This document shows positions 17,162 to 29,224 of a stretch of 64,000 nucleotides of DNA, one piece after another. The position numbers and the translations under genes were made by a program. The stretch comes from Pseudomonadota bacterium. Lineage in GTDB: Bacteria; Pseudomonadota; Gammaproteobacteria; Burkholderiales; Burkholderiaceae_C. The notes below the pieces were generated by a model that saw only the letters and a program-made list of their open reading frames with translations, had not been told where the DNA came from and ran no database searches. The stretch spans positions 1 through 64,000 of the forward strand of contig JAUNHQ010000001.1 in assembly GCA_030535425.1 (NCBI GenBank), given 5' to 3'. Every line of letters starts with the position of its first letter. Positions within the stretch are counted from its first letter, which is position 1.

Positions 17162-18172
17162 TCAGCAGGCGCCTGGGATACGGCTGGCCTGGCCGGCGCA
17201 GCCAAAGGCTTCGAAGCGGGCTTTGCAGATGCCGCGCGCGGCTTTTTTGGCGGCGGCCAGGGCTTTGCGGGGGTCGAATTCGCTGGGCTGCTGGGCAAAC
17301 AGCTGGCGCATGGCGCCGGTCATGGCCAGGCGGATGTCGGTGTCGATGTTGATTTTGCGCACGCCGTTTTGGATGCCGCGCACGATTTCCTCGACGGGCA
17401 CGCCGTAGGTTTGCTTGATGTCGCCGCCGTATTGGCGGATGGTGGCCAGCCATTCCTGCGGCACGCTGGATGAGCCGTGCATGACCAGGTGGGTGTTGGG
17501 GATTTGCGCGTGGATGGCGGCGATGCGGTCGATGGCCAGCACGTCGCCGGTGGGCGGGCGGGTGAATTTGTAAGCGCCGTGGCTGGTGCCGATGGCAATG
17601 GCCAGCGCGTCCACGCCGGTTTGGGCCACGAAGTCTTTGGCTTGCGCGGGGTCGGTCAGCAGCATGTCGTGGCTGAGCTTGCCCACTGCGCCTACGCCGT
17701 CTTCTTCGCCGGCTTCGCCGGTTTCCAGGCTGCCCAGGCAGCCCAGTTCGCCTTCGACCGATACGCCGACGGCGCGGGCCATGTCCACCACCTGGCGGGT
17801 GACTTGCACGTTGTAGTCGTAGCTGGCGGGGGTTTTGCCGTCTTCGCGCAAAGAGCCGTCCATCATGACGCTGGTAAAGCCCGAGCGGATGGCCTGGATG
17901 CACACGGCCGGCGATGCGCCGTGGTCTTGGTGCAGCACGATGGGCAGGCGGGGATGGGCCTGGGCGGCGGCTTGCACCAGGTGGCGCAGATAGGGCTCGC
18001 CCGCGTATTGGCGCGCGCCGGCAGAGGCTTGCAGGATGACGGGGCTGTCGGTTTCCTGGGCCGCTTCCATGATGGCGTGGATTTGCTCCATGTTGTTGAC
18101 GTTGAAGGCGGGCACGCCGTAGCCGTGTTCGGCGGCGTGGTCGAGCACTTGGCGCAGGGATACGAGGGGCAT
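17162..18172 (-). CDS. cbbA: Class II fructose-bisphosphate aldolase CbbA
   Basis: Zinc-dependent aldolase joining dihydroxyacetone phosphate with glyceraldehyde-3-phosphate (and erythrose-4-phosphate) in the Calvin cycle. The 336-aa product has the zinc and base motifs VLHQDHGAS (Asp/His), [19 protein letters not shown] and HGSSSVP. Start ATG 18172 has GGAGA about 8 bases upstream; the upstream in-frame region is not conserved-looking. Last gene of the cbb operon, 35 bp after cbbZ. Confidence 0.95.
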   Translation of the reverse strand: MPLVSLRQVLDHAAEHGYGVPAFNVNNMEQIHAIMEAAQETDSPVILQASAGARQYAGEPYLRHLVQAAAQAHPRLPIVLHQDHGASPAVCIQAIRSGFTSVMMDGSLREDGKTPASYDYNVQVTRQVVDMARAVGVSVEGELGCLGSLETGEAGEEDGVGAVGKLSHDMLLTDPAQAKDFVAQTGVDALAIAIGTSHGAYKFTRPPTGDVLAIDRIAAIHAQIPNTHLVMHGSSSVPQEWLATIRQYGGDIKQTYGVPVEEIVRGIQNGVRKINIDTDIRLAMTGAMRQLFAQQPSEFDPRKALAAAKKAARGICKARFEAFGCAGQASRIPGAC

Positions 18173-18207
18173 GGGCTTGGTCTCCTGGGTGTTGTTGTGG
18201 GGGGGCG

Positions 18208-18948
18208 TTATGGGGTGGTCGGCATGGGGTGAGAAAGGGGGCTGCCCTGCCCGCTGCACAGTTGCAGCGCCTGCATGAAGCTGGCAAAGCCGTGGTGCAG
18301 CACGCGGTCGGGGGCGCAGGCGTGCACGGGCTCGCCCATGTTGTAGCCGTGGGGCAGCAGCCAGATGGCGATGCCGGCGTTGCGGGCGGTGGCCGCGTCG
18401 ATGCTGGAGTCGCCCACGAACAGGGTGCGCGCGGGGCTGGCGCCGAATTCGCGCATGCAGGCCAGCACGCCGGCCGGGTCGGGCTTTTTGCTGGGCAGGC
18501 TGTCGCCGCTGATGACGCGGTCAAGCAGCGGCAGCAGGCCCAGGGCGTGCAGCACGCGCTGGGTGTGGCGCGCTTCTTTGTTGGTGACCACGGCCAGCTT
18601 GACGCCGCAGGCGCGCAGTGCGCACAGGCTCTGGCGGGCGTGCGGGTACAGGCGGGCGCGGGTGCCGCTGCGGGCGGCGTAGTGGCGGTCAAAGGCGGCG
18701 GTGATGGCGGGCAGCTCAGGCCACTGGCGCACTTGTTCTTCGCTTTGCCCGCTGGCGTGGGCCAGGGCGTGCAGCAGCAAGGCGCGCGTGCCGTGGCCGA
18801 TCCAGCGCTGCACTTGCTCAGGCCCGGCCAGGGGCAGCTGGCACTCGGCCAGGGTGTCGTTGACGGCGTCCTGGATTTCGGGCGCGGTTTCGGCCAGGGT
18901 GCCGTCCAGGTCGAACAGGATCAGGGTGTACGGCATCCGGTCGGGCAT
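18208..18948 (-). CDS. cbbZ: Phosphoglycolate phosphatase CbbZ (Gph)
   Basis: HAD-superfamily phosphatase (246 aa) that clears 2-phosphoglycolate made by RuBisCO oxygenation. Motif [11 protein letters not shown], motif [11 protein letters not shown], Lys in [10 protein letters not shown] and motif [19 protein letters not shown] are all intact; the cap helices match Gph. Its place after cbbT fits cbbZ of other cbb operons. Two possible starts (18948 and 18936) are close together; the outer one is given. A second HAD gene, cbbY, lies upstream in the same operon. Confidence 0.92.
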   Translation of the reverse strand: MPDRMPYTLILFDLDGTLAETAPEIQDAVNDTLAECQLPLAGPEQVQRWIGHGTRALLLHALAHASGQSEEQVRQWPELPAITAAFDRHYAARSGTRARLYPHARQSLCALRACGVKLAVVTNKEARHTQRVLHALGLLPLLDRVISGDSLPSKKPDPAGVLACMREFGASPARTLFVGDSSIDAATARNAGIAIWLLPHGYNMGEPVHACAPDRVLHHGFASFMQALQLCSGQGSPLSHPMPTTP

Positions 18949-19023
18949 AGGGGCAAAGTGCAGGTGCGGCAGGTGCGGCGGGCGGGGTGGCGATGGTGTG
19001 GCAATGCGTGGGCGCGGGCCGCT

Positions 19024-21087
19024 TCAGGCCAGCGCGGCGGCAGAGGTGGCGGGCGCAGCGGCAGCGGCGGGGCGCACGCGCTCGCGCACGGCCTGGGCCA
19101 CGCGCTCGGCGGTGATGCCGAAGTGGGCGTACAGCGCAGCGGCGGGGGCGGATTCGCCAAAGCTGTCGATGCCGATGACGGCGCCGCTGCGGCCCACGTA
19201 TTTGCGCCAGAAGTCGGGGTGTGCGGCTTCCACGGCCACGGCGGGCAGCGTGGGCGGCAGCACTTGCTGCTGGTAGTCGGCGCTTTGGCGGTCAAAGATG
19301 CGGGTGCAGGGCATGGAGACGACGCGGGTGGCGATGCCCTGGCCGGCCAGGATTTTTTGCGCGGCCAAGGCCAGCTGCACTTCGGAGCCGGTGGCCAGCA
19401 GCACGGCCTGGGCGCCGGGCATGTCGGACAGCACGTAGCCGCCGCGCCGGATGGCGCCGGCCAGCACCTGGCCGGCGGCCACGGGGGGCAGGTTCTGGCG
19501 CGACAGGGCCAGGGCGCTGGGGCCGTCGCTGCGCTCGATGGCGCTGGCCCAGGCCACGGCGGTTTCCAGCGCGTCGGCGGGGCGCCACACGTCCAGCCCC
19601 GGTATCAGGCGCAGGCTGGGCACGTGTTCCACGCTTTGGTGCGTGGGGCCGTCTTCGCCCAGGCCGATACTGTCGTGGGTAAGCACGTGGATGACGCGCT
19701 GCTTCATCAGCGCGGCCATGCGGATGGCGTTGCGGCTGTAGTCGCTGAAGGTGAGGAAAGTGCCGCCGTAGGGGATGAAGCCGCCGTGCAGGGCCAGGCC
19801 GTTCATGATGGCGGCCATGCCGAATTCGCGCACGCCGTAGCTCAGGTGCTGGCCGCCTTGGTCGCGCCCGGCGCTGGCGCTGCCTTGGGCGCGGGTGAGG
19901 TTGGAGCTGGTCAAATCGGCCGAGCCGCCAAACAGCTCAGGCAGCAGCGGGCACAAGGCGTCCAGCATTTGCTGGCTGGCTTTGCGCGTGGCCAGGGGGG
20001 CGCTTTGGGCCGAGGCCTGGCTGAACACGCGCGCCATCTGGGCGCCCCAGTCGGCGGGCAGCTGGCCCTGAATGCGGCGCTCGAATTCGGCCGCCTGCTC
20101 GGGATAGTCGCTGCGGTAGGCCTCAAAGCGCTGGCGCCAGGCGTGTTCGCTGGCTTGGCCGCGTGCGCGGGCGTCCCAGGCGGCGGCCACGTCGGCGGGC
20201 ACTTCAAAAGGAGCGGCGTTCCAGCCCAGCGCCTGGCGCGTGGCTTGCACTTCGCTGGCGCCCAGGGGGGCGCCGTGCACGTCGTGGCCACCGGCTTTGC
20301 CGGGCGAGCCTTGGCCGATGACGGTTTTGCAGCAGATCAGGGTGGGCTTGCCGTCGGGGCGCGCGGCTTGCTGGCGGGCGGCGGCGATGGCGCGGTCCAC
20401 GGCGTCAGTGTCGTGGCCGTTGACGCCGGCAATGACGTGCCAGCCGTAGGCGGCAAAGCGCTGGGGGGTGTCGTCGGTGAACCAGCCTTGCACGTGGCCG
20501 TCGATGCTGATGCCGTTGTCGTCGTACAGGGCGATGAGCTTGGACAGGCGCAGCGTGCCGGCCAGCGAGCAGGCTTCGTGGCTGATGCCTTCCATCATGC
20601 AGCCGTCACCCAAAAACACATAGGTGTGGTGGTCCACGATGTCGTGGCCGGGGCGGTTGAATTCAGCCGCCAGCAGCTTTTCGGCCAGCGCCATGCCCAC
20701 GGCGTTGGCCAGGCCCTGGCCCAGCGGGCCGGTGGTGGTTTCCACGCCGGGGGTGACGCCGACTTCGGGGTGGCCGGGGGTTTGGCTGTGCAGCTGGCGA
20801 AAGTTTTTCAGCTCTTGCAGCGGCAGGTCATAGCCGCTTAAGTGCAGCAGCGCGTACAGCAGCATGGAGCCGTGGCCGTTGGAGAGGACGAAGCGGTCGC
20901 GGTCAGGCCACTGGGGGTTGGCGGGGTTGTGGCGCAGGTGGCGGTGCCACAGGGCCTGGGCCATGTCGGCCATGCCCATGGGGGCGCCGGGGTGGCCGCT
21001 TTGGGCTTGTTCCACGGCGTCGACGGCAAGCATGCGGATGGCGTTGGCCATGCGTTGGGCCAAGGCGGGGTCGGTGGCGGGGTTCAC
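19024..21087 (-). CDS. cbbT: Transketolase CbbT
   Basis: Thiamine-diphosphate enzyme of the Calvin and pentose phosphate cycles. The 687-aa product shows [18 protein letters not shown] near the N-terminus, the ThDP motif [13 protein letters not shown]...ND-type segment, and the C-terminal domains ([22 protein letters not shown]). The start is GTG 21087 with AGGAG about 10 bases upstream. Full length, central to regeneration of ribulose-5-phosphate, in line with cbbP upstream and cbbZ downstream. Confidence 0.96.
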   Translation of the reverse strand: MNPATDPALAQRMANAIRMLAVDAVEQAQSGHPGAPMGMADMAQALWHRHLRHNPANPQWPDRDRFVLSNGHGSMLLYALLHLSGYDLPLQELKNFRQLHSQTPGHPEVGVTPGVETTTGPLGQGLANAVGMALAEKLLAAEFNRPGHDIVDHHTYVFLGDGCMMEGISHEACSLAGTLRLSKLIALYDDNGISIDGHVQGWFTDDTPQRFAAYGWHVIAGVNGHDTDAVDRAIAAARQQAARPDGKPTLICCKTVIGQGSPGKAGGHDVHGAPLGASEVQATRQALGWNAAPFEVPADVAAAWDARARGQASEHAWRQRFEAYRSDYPEQAAEFERRIQGQLPADWGAQMARVFSQASAQSAPLATRKASQQMLDALCPLLPELFGGSADLTSSNLTRAQGSASAGRDQGGQHLSYGVREFGMAAIMNGLALHGGFIPYGGTFLTFSDYSRNAIRMAALMKQRVIHVLTHDSIGLGEDGPTHQSVEHVPSLRLIPGLDVWRPADALETAVAWASAIERSDGPSALALSRQNLPPVAAGQVLAGAIRRGGYVLSDMPGAQAVLLATGSEVQLALAAQKILAGQGIATRVVSMPCTRIFDRQSADYQQQVLPPTLPAVAVEAAHPDFWRKYVGRSGAVIGIDSFGESAPAAALYAHFGITAERVAQAVRERVRPAAAAAPATSAAALA

Positions 21088-21167
21088 GGACTAAGGGCTC
21101 CTGGGGTTGGCGGTGGCTGAAGGGGCAAGGGCGGGGTGGGCAGGCTTTAAGGGGGCGGCGGCGGCGC

Positions 21168-22052
21168 TCAGGCCAGGCCCAGGGCGCGTTTGCGCCGCTC
21201 CATCATTCGCCACACGAAGGGGGTGAAGATCAGCTGCATGGCCAGTTCCATCTTGCCGCCGGGCACGACGATGGTGTTGGCGCGGCTCATCCACGAGTCG
21301 TGGATCATGTTCAGCAGGTACTGAAAGTCGATGCCCTTGGGGTTGGCAAAGCGGATGACGCAGATGCTTTCGTCGGCGGTGGGGATGTCGCGGGCGATGA
21401 AGGGGTTGCTGGTGTCGACCACGGGCACGCGCTGGAAGTTGACGTGCGTGTGCGCAAACTGCGGCACGATGTAGTGCACGTAGTCGGGCATGCGGCGCAA
21501 GATGGTGTCGGTGACGGCTTCGGCGCTGTAGCCGCGCTGGTGTTTGTCGCGCCAGAGTTTCTGGATCCATTCCAGGTTGACCACGGGCACGACGCCGATG
21601 CGCAGGTCGGCGTGCTGGGCGATGTTGTGCTCGGGCGTGATGACGGCGCCGTGCAGGCCCTCGTAAAAGAGCATGTCGGTGTCTTCGGGCAGCGGCTCCC
21701 AGGGGGTGAAGGTGCCGGGCTCTTGCTGGTAGGGGGCGGCTTCTTCGGCGTTGTGCAGGTATTTGCGCACCTGGCCCTGGCCGTTTTCGCCATAGCCTCT
21801 GAACAGGGCTTCGAGCTCGGCAAACAGGTTGTTGTCGGCGCCAAAGTGGCTGAAGTGTTTGTTGCCCTGGCGCTCGGCTTCGGTCTGGCGCTGCTTCATT
21901 TCCTTGCGGTCGTAGCGGTGAAAGCTGTCGCCTTCGACCAAGGCGGCCTTGACGTTTTCGCGCCGGAAGATGTGCTGGAAGGTGCGGGTGACGGTGGAGG
22001 TGCCTGCGCCGGAAGATCCGGTGATGGCGATGATGGGATGGCGCTCGGACAT
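21168..22052 (-). CDS. cbbP: Phosphoribulokinase CbbP
   Basis: Makes ribulose-1,5-bisphosphate from ribulose-5-phosphate and ATP. The 294-aa product is the short proteobacterial type with P-loop GSSGAGTST at 12-20 (the Thr in place of Lys is normal for this type), EGDSFHRYDR and EGLHGAV. ATG 22052 is preceded by AGGAG. Octameric, NADH-activated enzymes are typical of the group. A copy of the interspersed repeat lies between cbbF and this gene. Confidence 0.96.
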   Translation of the reverse strand: MSERHPIIAITGSSGAGTSTVTRTFQHIFRRENVKAALVEGDSFHRYDRKEMKQRQTEAERQGNKHFSHFGADNNLFAELEALFRGYGENGQGQVRKYLHNAEEAAPYQQEPGTFTPWEPLPEDTDMLFYEGLHGAVITPEHNIAQHADLRIGVVPVVNLEWIQKLWRDKHQRGYSAEAVTDTILRRMPDYVHYIVPQFAHTHVNFQRVPVVDTSNPFIARDIPTADESICVIRFANPKGIDFQYLLNMIHDSWMSRANTIVVPGGKMELAMQLIFTPFVWRMMERRKRALGLA

Positions 22053-22082
22053 GAAGACTGTCTCCTGCTTTTGTTATGAATG

Positions 22083-22140
22083 AAAAAGGCCGTTTGCGCT
22101 CTACTGGCGCGTGGCAGCAGCTATTGTTTTAATAGTAAAA
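22083..22140 (+). repeat. Interspersed AT-rich repeat, copy 4
   Basis: gaaaaaggccgtttgcgct on the left, cagctattgttttaatagtaa on the right. It fills the 89-bp gap between cbbF and cbbP inside the operon. Confidence 0.65.
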
Positions 22141-22141
22141 G

Positions 22142-23275
22142 TCAACCGCTGAGGGCTTCTTCCCTGAACAGGCTGCGTTCGCTGAACAGGGGGTGCTGGG
22201 GTTCGTGCTGGCGCGACGGTTCGGCGTGGTAGCGCTCGATGCGTTCGACCTCGTGGCGCGAGCCAAAGACCAGGCCGATGCGCTGGTGCAAGGCGGTGGG
22301 CTGCACGGCCAGCAGGGGTTCGCGCCCGGTGGACACGCGCCCGCCGGCTTGTTCGATGAGAAAGCCCACGGGGTTGGCCTCGTACAGCAGGCGCAGGCGG
22401 CCGGGGCGGTTGGGGTCTTTGGTGTCGCGCGGGTACATGAACACGCCGCCGCGCATGAGGATGCGGTGCGCCTCGGCCACCATGCTGGCGATCCAGCGCA
22501 TGTTGAAGTCTTTGCCGCGGGGGCCGGTTTTGCCGGCCAGGCATTCGTCCACATAGCGTTTGACCGGCTCTTCCCAGAAGCGGGCGTTGGAGGCGTTGAT
22601 GGCGAATTCGTGCGTGTCTTCGGGCACGCGGATATCGGGGTGGGTGAGCATGAACTGGCCCAAGTTGGGGTCGAGCGTGAAGCCGGCCACGCCGTTGCCC
22701 ACGCTGAGCATGAGCATGGTGCTGGGGCCGTACAGCGCGTAGCCGGCGGCCAGCTGCTGGGTGCCGGGCTGCAAGAAGTCGGCTTCGACCACGTCGCGCC
22801 CGCTGTCGATGACCGATTGCGGCGCGCGCAGCACGCTGAAGATGCTGCCGACGGTGACGTTGACGTCCAGGTTGCTGGAGCCGTCCAGCGGGTCGAACAC
22901 CAGCAGGTATTTGCCGCGCTGCTGCCCGCGCGGGATTTGGTAGGGCTGGGCCATTTCTTCCGAGGCCATGCCGGCAAGCTGGCCGCCCCATTCGGTCATT
23001 TGGGTGAAGTATTCGTTGCTGATGACGTCCAGGGCTTTTTGCTCTTCGCCCTGCACGTTCACGCCGGTGGCCACTTCGGGCATTTGCCCGGGCAGCTCGC
23101 CGCCCAGCTCGCCCAGGGCCACGGCGCGGGCAATGGCTTTGCAGGCCAGGGCCACGTCGAGGATGAGGGCGTTGAAGTCGCCGCTGGCGCTGGGAAAGCG
23201 CCGGCGCTGCTCGATCAGGTATTGCGTGAGCGTAAAGCGCCGCCGCATGGATGACAGTGTTTTGAGGGCGTTCAT
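22142..23275 (-). CDS. cbbF: Class I fructose-1,6-bisphosphatase CbbF
   Basis: Hydrolyses fructose-1,6-bisphosphate (and in many bacteria sedoheptulose-1,7-bisphosphate) in the Calvin cycle. The 377-aa product has the metal-binding motif [15 protein letters not shown] and the C-terminal GGRVSTG of class I enzymes, with [11 protein letters not shown] and RWIASMVAE between. ATG 23275 is favoured over an in-frame ATG seven codons upstream because similar enzymes begin near [11 protein letters not shown]. It ends against an interspersed repeat. Confidence 0.95.
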   Translation of the reverse strand: MNALKTLSSMRRRFTLTQYLIEQRRRFPSASGDFNALILDVALACKAIARAVALGELGGELPGQMPEVATGVNVQGEEQKALDVISNEYFTQMTEWGGQLAGMASEEMAQPYQIPRGQQRGKYLLVFDPLDGSSNLDVNVTVGSIFSVLRAPQSVIDSGRDVVEADFLQPGTQQLAAGYALYGPSTMLMLSVGNGVAGFTLDPNLGQFMLTHPDIRVPEDTHEFAINASNARFWEEPVKRYVDECLAGKTGPRGKDFNMRWIASMVAEAHRILMRGGVFMYPRDTKDPNRPGRLRLLYEANPVGFLIEQAGGRVSTGREPLLAVQPTALHQRIGLVFGSRHEVERIERYHAEPSRQHEPQHPLFSERSLFREEALSG

Positions 23276-23292
23276 GGCGTGATGGCAATAAG

Positions 23293-24030
23293 TCAAGAAA
23301 CTGAAGAGCTGGGGGCGGCTGCGGCCTGGCGCAGCGCCTGCATGATCTGGCGGTAGCCGCCGTCGGCGTCGGGCGCGCCGAACACGGCGCTGCCGGCCAC
23401 GATGGTGTCGGCGCCGGCGGCGGTGACGCGGGCAATGTTGTCCACCTTCACGCCGCCATCGACTTGCAGCCAGATGGGCTGGCCGCCAGCGGCCTGGTGC
23501 GCCTGAATGCGCTGGCGCACCTGGCGCAGCTTGGGCAGGGCCGCGTCGATGAAGGGCTGGCCGCCAAAGCCGGGGTTCACGCTCATCAGCAGCACCATGT
23601 CGAGCTTGTCCATGACGTGGTCAAGCCAGCCCAGGGGGGTGGCGGGGTTCAGGGCGATGCCGGCTTTACAGCCGTGTTCGCGGATGAGCGCCAGGGTGCG
23701 GTCCACGTGGCGGCTGGCTTCGGGGTGAAAGGTGATGAGGTTGGCCCCGGCCTTGGCAAACAGCGGCACCAGTGCGTCCACGGGCTCGACCATGAGGTGC
23801 ACGTCGATGGGAATGCGCACGTGCGGGCGGATGGCCTGGCACACCAGCGGGCCGATGGTGAGGTTGGGCACGTAGTGGTTGTCCATCACGTCCACGTGCA
23901 CCAGGTCGGCGCCGGCGGCTTCGATGGCGCGCACTTCTTCGCCCAGGCGGGCAAAGTCGGCCGAGAGGATGGACGGGGCCAGGCGCAAGCTGGGCGCGGG
24001 GATGGGTGACGGTGTTGAAGCGGCGCTCAT
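23293..24030 (-). CDS. cbbE: Ribulose-phosphate 3-epimerase CbbE (Rpe)
   Basis: Interconverts ribulose-5-phosphate and xylulose-5-phosphate. The 245-aa TIM-barrel protein has [54 protein letters not shown] and [11 protein letters not shown], carrying the catalytic Asp and metal His residues. Its ATG overlaps the cbbY stop (ATGA). An N-terminal Pro/Ser extension of about 15 residues precedes the core. Confidence 0.95.
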   Translation of the reverse strand: MSAASTPSPIPAPSLRLAPSILSADFARLGEEVRAIEAAGADLVHVDVMDNHYVPNLTIGPLVCQAIRPHVRIPIDVHLMVEPVDALVPLFAKAGANLITFHPEASRHVDRTLALIREHGCKAGIALNPATPLGWLDHVMDKLDMVLLMSVNPGFGGQPFIDAALPKLRQVRQRIQAHQAAGGQPIWLQVDGGVKVDNIARVTAAGADTIVAGSAVFGAPDADGGYRQIMQALRQAAAAPSSSVS

Positions 24031-24752
24031 GCGGCCTCCTGGCGGGCGCTGGCGTGCCACTGCTGCAACTGCGCCAGTGTCAGCCCTTGCAGGCTGGGCA
24101 GCACGCGCAGGGCACCGGCAAAGCGGTGGCCCGCGGTAAAGCGGGTGGGGGTGATGAGGGTGGCCAGCCTGGCCTGGCGCGCGGCGGCCAGGCCGTTGTC
24201 GGAATCTTCCAGCGCCAGGGCCTCGTGCGGGGCCACGCCCAGGCGCGCCAGGGCTTGCTGGTAGGCCTGGGGGTGGGGTTTTTTGCGCGGGGCGGTGCCG
24301 GCGTCTTCGATGATGGGAAACACGTCGCGCCACTGCGGCCCCAGGGCCTGGCGCAGCAGCACGGCCACGTTGGCGGGCGAGGTGGTGGTGGCAATGGCCA
24401 GGGCCAGCCCCTGGGCGCGGGCCTGCTCGATGAGGGCCTGCACGCCGGGGCGCAGGGGCACGCGGCCTGCGCGCACGGTGTCTTCGTAGGCGGCGGTTTT
24501 GAGCGCGTGCAGGCGCTCAAGCGTGTCTTGCACGCCCTGGCCCAAATCGGTCAGCCCAGGCTGCACCTGCCGCCAGTGGTGCAGCATGCGTTCTTTGCCG
24601 CCGGAGATATTGAGCAGCTGGGTGTAGGTGGGCTCGTCCCAATGCCAGGGCATGCCGGCTTGGGCAAAGGCGTGGTTGAAGGCGGCCAGGTGGGCGGATT
24701 CGGTGTCGGCCAGGGTGCCGTCCACGTCGAAGATCAGGGCTTTCAGGCGCAT
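24027..24752 (-). CDS. cbbY: HAD phosphatase CbbY (xylulose-bisphosphate phosphatase-like)
   Basis: A 241-aa HAD hydrolase: [31 protein letters not shown] (cap), ATTTSPANV (motif II), [11 protein letters not shown] (Lys) and [14 protein letters not shown] (motif III). This is the CbbY type, which removes xylulose-1,5-bisphosphate, a misfire product that blocks RuBisCO. ATG 24752 has AAGGAG 7 bases upstream and overlaps the end of cbbX. With cbbZ it gives the operon two detox phosphatases. Confidence 0.93.
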   Translation of the reverse strand: MRLKALIFDVDGTLADTESAHLAAFNHAFAQAGMPWHWDEPTYTQLLNISGGKERMLHHWRQVQPGLTDLGQGVQDTLERLHALKTAAYEDTVRAGRVPLRPGVQALIEQARAQGLALAIATTTSPANVAVLLRQALGPQWRDVFPIIEDAGTAPRKKPHPQAYQQALARLGVAPHEALALEDSDNGLAAARQARLATLITPTRFTAGHRFAGALRVLPSLQGLTLAQLQQWHASARQEAA

Positions 24753-25780
24753 GCGGCTTCTCCTTGCGGGTGCGGTGCCGGGGCGGCGGCGCCGTCTGCA
24801 AACACGCGGCTGGCCAGGATGTCGCCGGCTTCGATGGTGCTCAGCTCGTCGGCGCTCAAGACCCGGTCGCAGGCGGCAAACAGGCGGCTGGCCTGGCGCA
24901 GGCGGGCGCGGTCGAGCGCGTTGCGCACGCTGCGTGCGTTGGCAAAGTGCGGCTGCGCCATGCGCCGCGCCAAATATTGCTCGAACGCCTGGCTGGCGCC
25001 GGGGGCAAAGCGGTAGTTCTGCGCTTGCAGCATGCGCTGGGCAATGTGCATGAGCTCGCCGGGCGCGTAGTCGGGAAAGTCCAGATGGTGCGCAATGCGG
25101 CTACGCATGCCGGGGTTGGACTGGAAAAAGGTGTCCATGCGGTCTTTGTAGCCAGCCAGAATGACCACCAGGTCATCGCGCTGGTTTTCCATCACTTGCA
25201 GCAGGATTTCGATGGCTTCTTGGCCGTAGTCGCGCTCGTTTTCGGGGCGGTAGAGGTAGTAGGCCTCGTCGATGAAGAGCACGCCGCCCATGGCTTTTTT
25301 GAGCACTTCGCGGGTTTTGGGCGCGGTGTGGCCGATGTACTGGCCCACCAGGTCGTCGCGGGTGACGGCCACCAGGTGGCCTTTGCGCACGTAGCCCAGG
25401 CGGTGCAGGATTTCGGCCATGCGCAGCGCCACCGTGGTTTTGCCGGTGCCGGGGTTGCCGGTAAAGCACATGTGCAGCGGCGGGGTCTGGGCGGTCAGGC
25501 CCAGGTTGGCGCGCAGGCGGTCAATCACCAGCAGCGCGGCGATGTCGCGGATGCGCGCTTTCACCGGCGCCAGGCCGATCAGGTCGCGGTCCAGCTCGGC
25601 CAGCACTTGCTGCGCTTGCGAGGCTTGCAGCACGTCGGCCACGCTGCGGGCTTGCGCGGTGGCGTCGCTAACGTCGCTGGCGGCTGGCGCCAGGCTGGCA
25701 GCAGGCGGCGCGGGCTGACCGGGGGGATCGGCCGGCGCGGGCGCGGTGGCGCCGGGGATGCGGTAAAGCGGCTGGTTCAT
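24743..25780 (-). CDS. cbbX: Red-type RuBisCO activase CbbX
   Basis: AAA+ motor that pulls on the CbbL C-terminus to release inhibitory sugar phosphates from red-type RuBisCO. The 345-aa product has Walker [10 protein letters not shown] at 108-116, a pore segment around [21 protein letters not shown], Walker [11 protein letters not shown] (D171-E172) and sensor/arginine regions ([21 protein letters not shown]). An Ala/Pro-rich N-terminal 40 residues is less conserved. It follows cbbS after a 186-bp gap with a strong hairpin. Confidence 0.96.
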   Translation of the reverse strand: MNQPLYRIPGATAPAPADPPGQPAPPAASLAPAASDVSDATAQARSVADVLQASQAQQVLAELDRDLIGLAPVKARIRDIAALLVIDRLRANLGLTAQTPPLHMCFTGNPGTGKTTVALRMAEILHRLGYVRKGHLVAVTRDDLVGQYIGHTAPKTREVLKKAMGGVLFIDEAYYLYRPENERDYGQEAIEILLQVMENQRDDLVVILAGYKDRMDTFFQSNPGMRSRIAHHLDFPDYAPGELMHIAQRMLQAQNYRFAPGASQAFEQYLARRMAQPHFANARSVRNALDRARLRQASRLFAACDRVLSADELSTIEAGDILASRVFADGAAAPAPHPQGEAACA

Positions 25781-25866
25781 GGCGTGCGGCAGGTCGTGGC
25801 GGTGGCGGCAGATGTGTCAGATGCAGCAAGGCGGATGGCCCAGGGCGGTGGTCTGAGGGCTTGAAG

Positions 25867-25901
25867 GGGGCGGCCAGCACCAAGCCGACACTGGCCGCCC
25901 C
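25867..25901 (-). terminator. GC-rich hairpin between cbbS and cbbX
   Basis: Arms 25867-25877 (GGGGCGGCCAG) and 25891-25901 form a perfect 11-bp stem with a 13-nt loop, extendable by A-T pairs. On the minus strand only a few T follow, so it is more likely an RNA stabiliser or weak attenuator than a full terminator. It would favour cbbLS over the downstream cbbX-A genes. Confidence 0.6.
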
Positions 25902-25966
25902 TTTGGGCCCCTCCCCTGCCCCCCCTCTTTTTCTTCTGGTGTCGGGCCAGGCGCCTTCCTTTTCTT

Positions 25967-26401
25967 TTAATAGCGCTGGGCCTCGGGCTTGTCGGTGGCG
26001 TAGCTGTGCACGGTGTAGCGCAGGCGCCGGCCGTCCACCTCTTGCCGCACCAGGCCAAAGCCGGGTTCGCTTTCGGGGCGGTTGACGATGAAGCTCATGG
26101 CAATGCTTTCCACGCCGCGCGTGGAGTCAAAGGCCATCAGGCGGATGTAGTGCTGGGGAAAGGCCTTGCGGCATTCGTTGAGCTCGGCCAGCACGCCTGC
26201 GGCATCGCGCAGATCAAACATGGGCATGCCAAACATTTCCCAGTAGGTGTTGCGCGGGTGCGGGTCGTCGGTGTATTCCACGCTCCAGGCGTAGCCTTTG
26301 CGCAGGCCGTATTCCACCTGGGCGGTGATTTCGGCATCGGTCAAGTCGGGCAGAAAGCTGAACTGGCCTTGGGTGAGGCGGCCGACGGGGTTGGTCATCA
26401 T
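25967..26401 (-). CDS. cbbS: RuBisCO small subunit CbbS (form IC)
   Basis: A 144-aa small subunit with [15 protein letters not shown] at the N-terminus, [26 protein letters not shown], and a long C-terminal beta hairpin (ending [18 protein letters not shown]) typical of red-type enzymes. It caps the L8S8 holoenzyme. Two adjacent ATG codons exist (26401 and 26398); the first is given, with GGAG nine bases upstream. The gap to cbbL holds an interspersed repeat in reverse orientation. Confidence 0.96.
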   Translation of the reverse strand: MMTNPVGRLTQGQFSFLPDLTDAEITAQVEYGLRKGYAWSVEYTDDPHPRNTYWEMFGMPMFDLRDAAGVLAELNECRKAFPQHYIRLMAFDSTRGVESIAMSFIVNRPESEPGFGLVRQEVDGRRLRYTVHSYATDKPEAQRY

Positions 26402-26414
26402 GATTGATTGCTCC

Positions 26415-26466
26415 AAAATTTATAGCTGCTCGCACGCTCTGGACGCGCGCAAATGGCCTTTTTTAT
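26415..26466 (-). repeat. Interspersed AT-rich repeat, copy 5 (reverse)
   Basis: On the minus strand it reads aaaaaaggccatttgcgcgcg ... gcagctataaatttt. It sits between cbbL and cbbS, so it is part of the RuBisCO transcript. Confidence 0.65.
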
Positions 26467-26497
26467 GCTTGATACGTGAGTGCGCAGGGTGCGCGGC

Positions 26498-28084
<1,587 letters not shown>

Positions 28085-29059
28085 ATGAAAAACGCCACCT
28101 TCCGGCAGCTGCGCATCTTCAGCGAAGCCGCCCGGCACGAAAGCTTTGCCCAGGCCGCGCGCGCGCTGCACCTGACCCCGCCTGCGGTGTCCATGCAAAT
28201 CAAAGAGCTGGAAGCGCACGTGGGCCTGCCGCTGTTTGAGCGCGACGGGCGCAAAGTGCGCCTGAGCACGGCGGGCGAATACGTGCTGGTGTACGCACGG
28301 CGCATCCTGGCCGGGCTCAAAGACGCCGAAGACGCCGTGGCCCGGCTGCGCAAGCTGCAAGCCGGCCGCCTGAGCATCGGCATGGTCAGCACCGCCAAGT
28401 ACTTTCTGCCGCGCCTGCTGGCGCGCTTTCGGCAGGCGCACCCGGGGGTGGAAATCCGCCTGGCCGTGGGCAACCGCGAGCAGCTGGTGAAGATGCTGCA
28501 AGCTGGCGAAGTGGACATCGCCGTGATGGGCCGCGCGCCCAAAGAGCTGGCCACCCGCGCCGAATCCTTTGCCGCGCACCCGCACGTGTTCATCGCCCCG
28601 CCCGATCACCCCCTGGCCCAGCAGGCGCAGGCGCAGCCGCAGGCGCTGCCACCGCAGCAGTTGCAGCACTGGCCCTTCATCAGCCGCGAAGCCGGCTCCG
28701 GCACCCGCGCGGCGCTGGAGCGCTACCTGCAAGAGCACCAGCTGACGCTGGAAGTGAGCATGGAGATGAGCAGCAACGAAACCATCAAGCAAGCCGTGAT
28801 GGCGGGCATGGGCATCAGCTTCGTGTCGCTGCACACCATTGGCCTGGAAGTCAGCCACGGCCTGCTGAGCGTGCTGCGCGTGCAAGGCAGCCCCGTGGTG
28901 CGCGCCTGGAACAGCGTGCACCCCTTGTCCAAACTGCTCTCCCCCGCCGCCCAGGCCTTTCGCGACTTCGTGCTGAGCCAAGGTGCCAGCCACCTGGCCG
29001 AGCAGTTCGGCGCGCTGGATATGTCCGCGCAGCCGCCAGCGCAAGACACACCCGCATAG
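28085..29059 (+). CDS. cbbR: LysR-type regulator CbbR
   Basis: Activator of the cbb operon that responds to Calvin-cycle metabolites such as RuBP or NADPH in relatives. The 324-aa product has an N-terminal winged helix (FRQLRIFSEAARHESFAQAARALHLTPPAVSMQIKELEAHVGLPLFER) and a LysR effector domain (GMVSTAKYFLPRLLARF; GEVDIAVMGR; GMGISFVSLHTIGLE). It is divergent from cbbL with 114 bp between starts, the usual arrangement. Confidence 0.95.
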   Translation: MKNATFRQLRIFSEAARHESFAQAARALHLTPPAVSMQIKELEAHVGLPLFERDGRKVRLSTAGEYVLVYARRILAGLKDAEDAVARLRKLQAGRLSIGMVSTAKYFLPRLLARFRQAHPGVEIRLAVGNREQLVKMLQAGEVDIAVMGRAPKELATRAESFAAHPHVFIAPPDHPLAQQAQAQPQALPPQQLQHWPFISREAGSGTRAALERYLQEHQLTLEVSMEMSSNETIKQAVMAGMGISFVSLHTIGLEVSHGLLSVLRVQGSPVVRAWNSVHPLSKLLSPAAQAFRDFVLSQGASHLAEQFGALDMSAQPPAQDTPA

Positions 29060-29109
29060 CTGTAACACACAGCTCCAAGCAGGCAGCGCAGCCATGCGGC
29101 CAACAAAGC

Positions 29110-29170
29110 ATAAGCTATATTTTAGATAGCTATAAGCCCTTTAGATAAAAGCGGGAATGGCCTTTTTTCT
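29110..29170 (-). repeat. Interspersed AT-rich repeat, copy 6 (reverse)
   Basis: On the minus strand it reads aaaaaaggccattcccgc ... tagctatctaaaatatagct. It occupies the 165-bp gap between the converging cbbR and ppc genes. Confidence 0.65.
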
Positions 29171-29224
29171 TATGACTCCAAAGCCCTTTCAGAGCCAAAC
29201 CGCCGCCCACCGGGTGCACCACGC

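Noticed and set aside
18229..20841. An 870-codon plus-strand frame over cbbZ and cbbT
   Set aside because: Antisense shadow of two clear enzymes; composition is Gly/Ala/His/Gln-rich with no recognisable motif.
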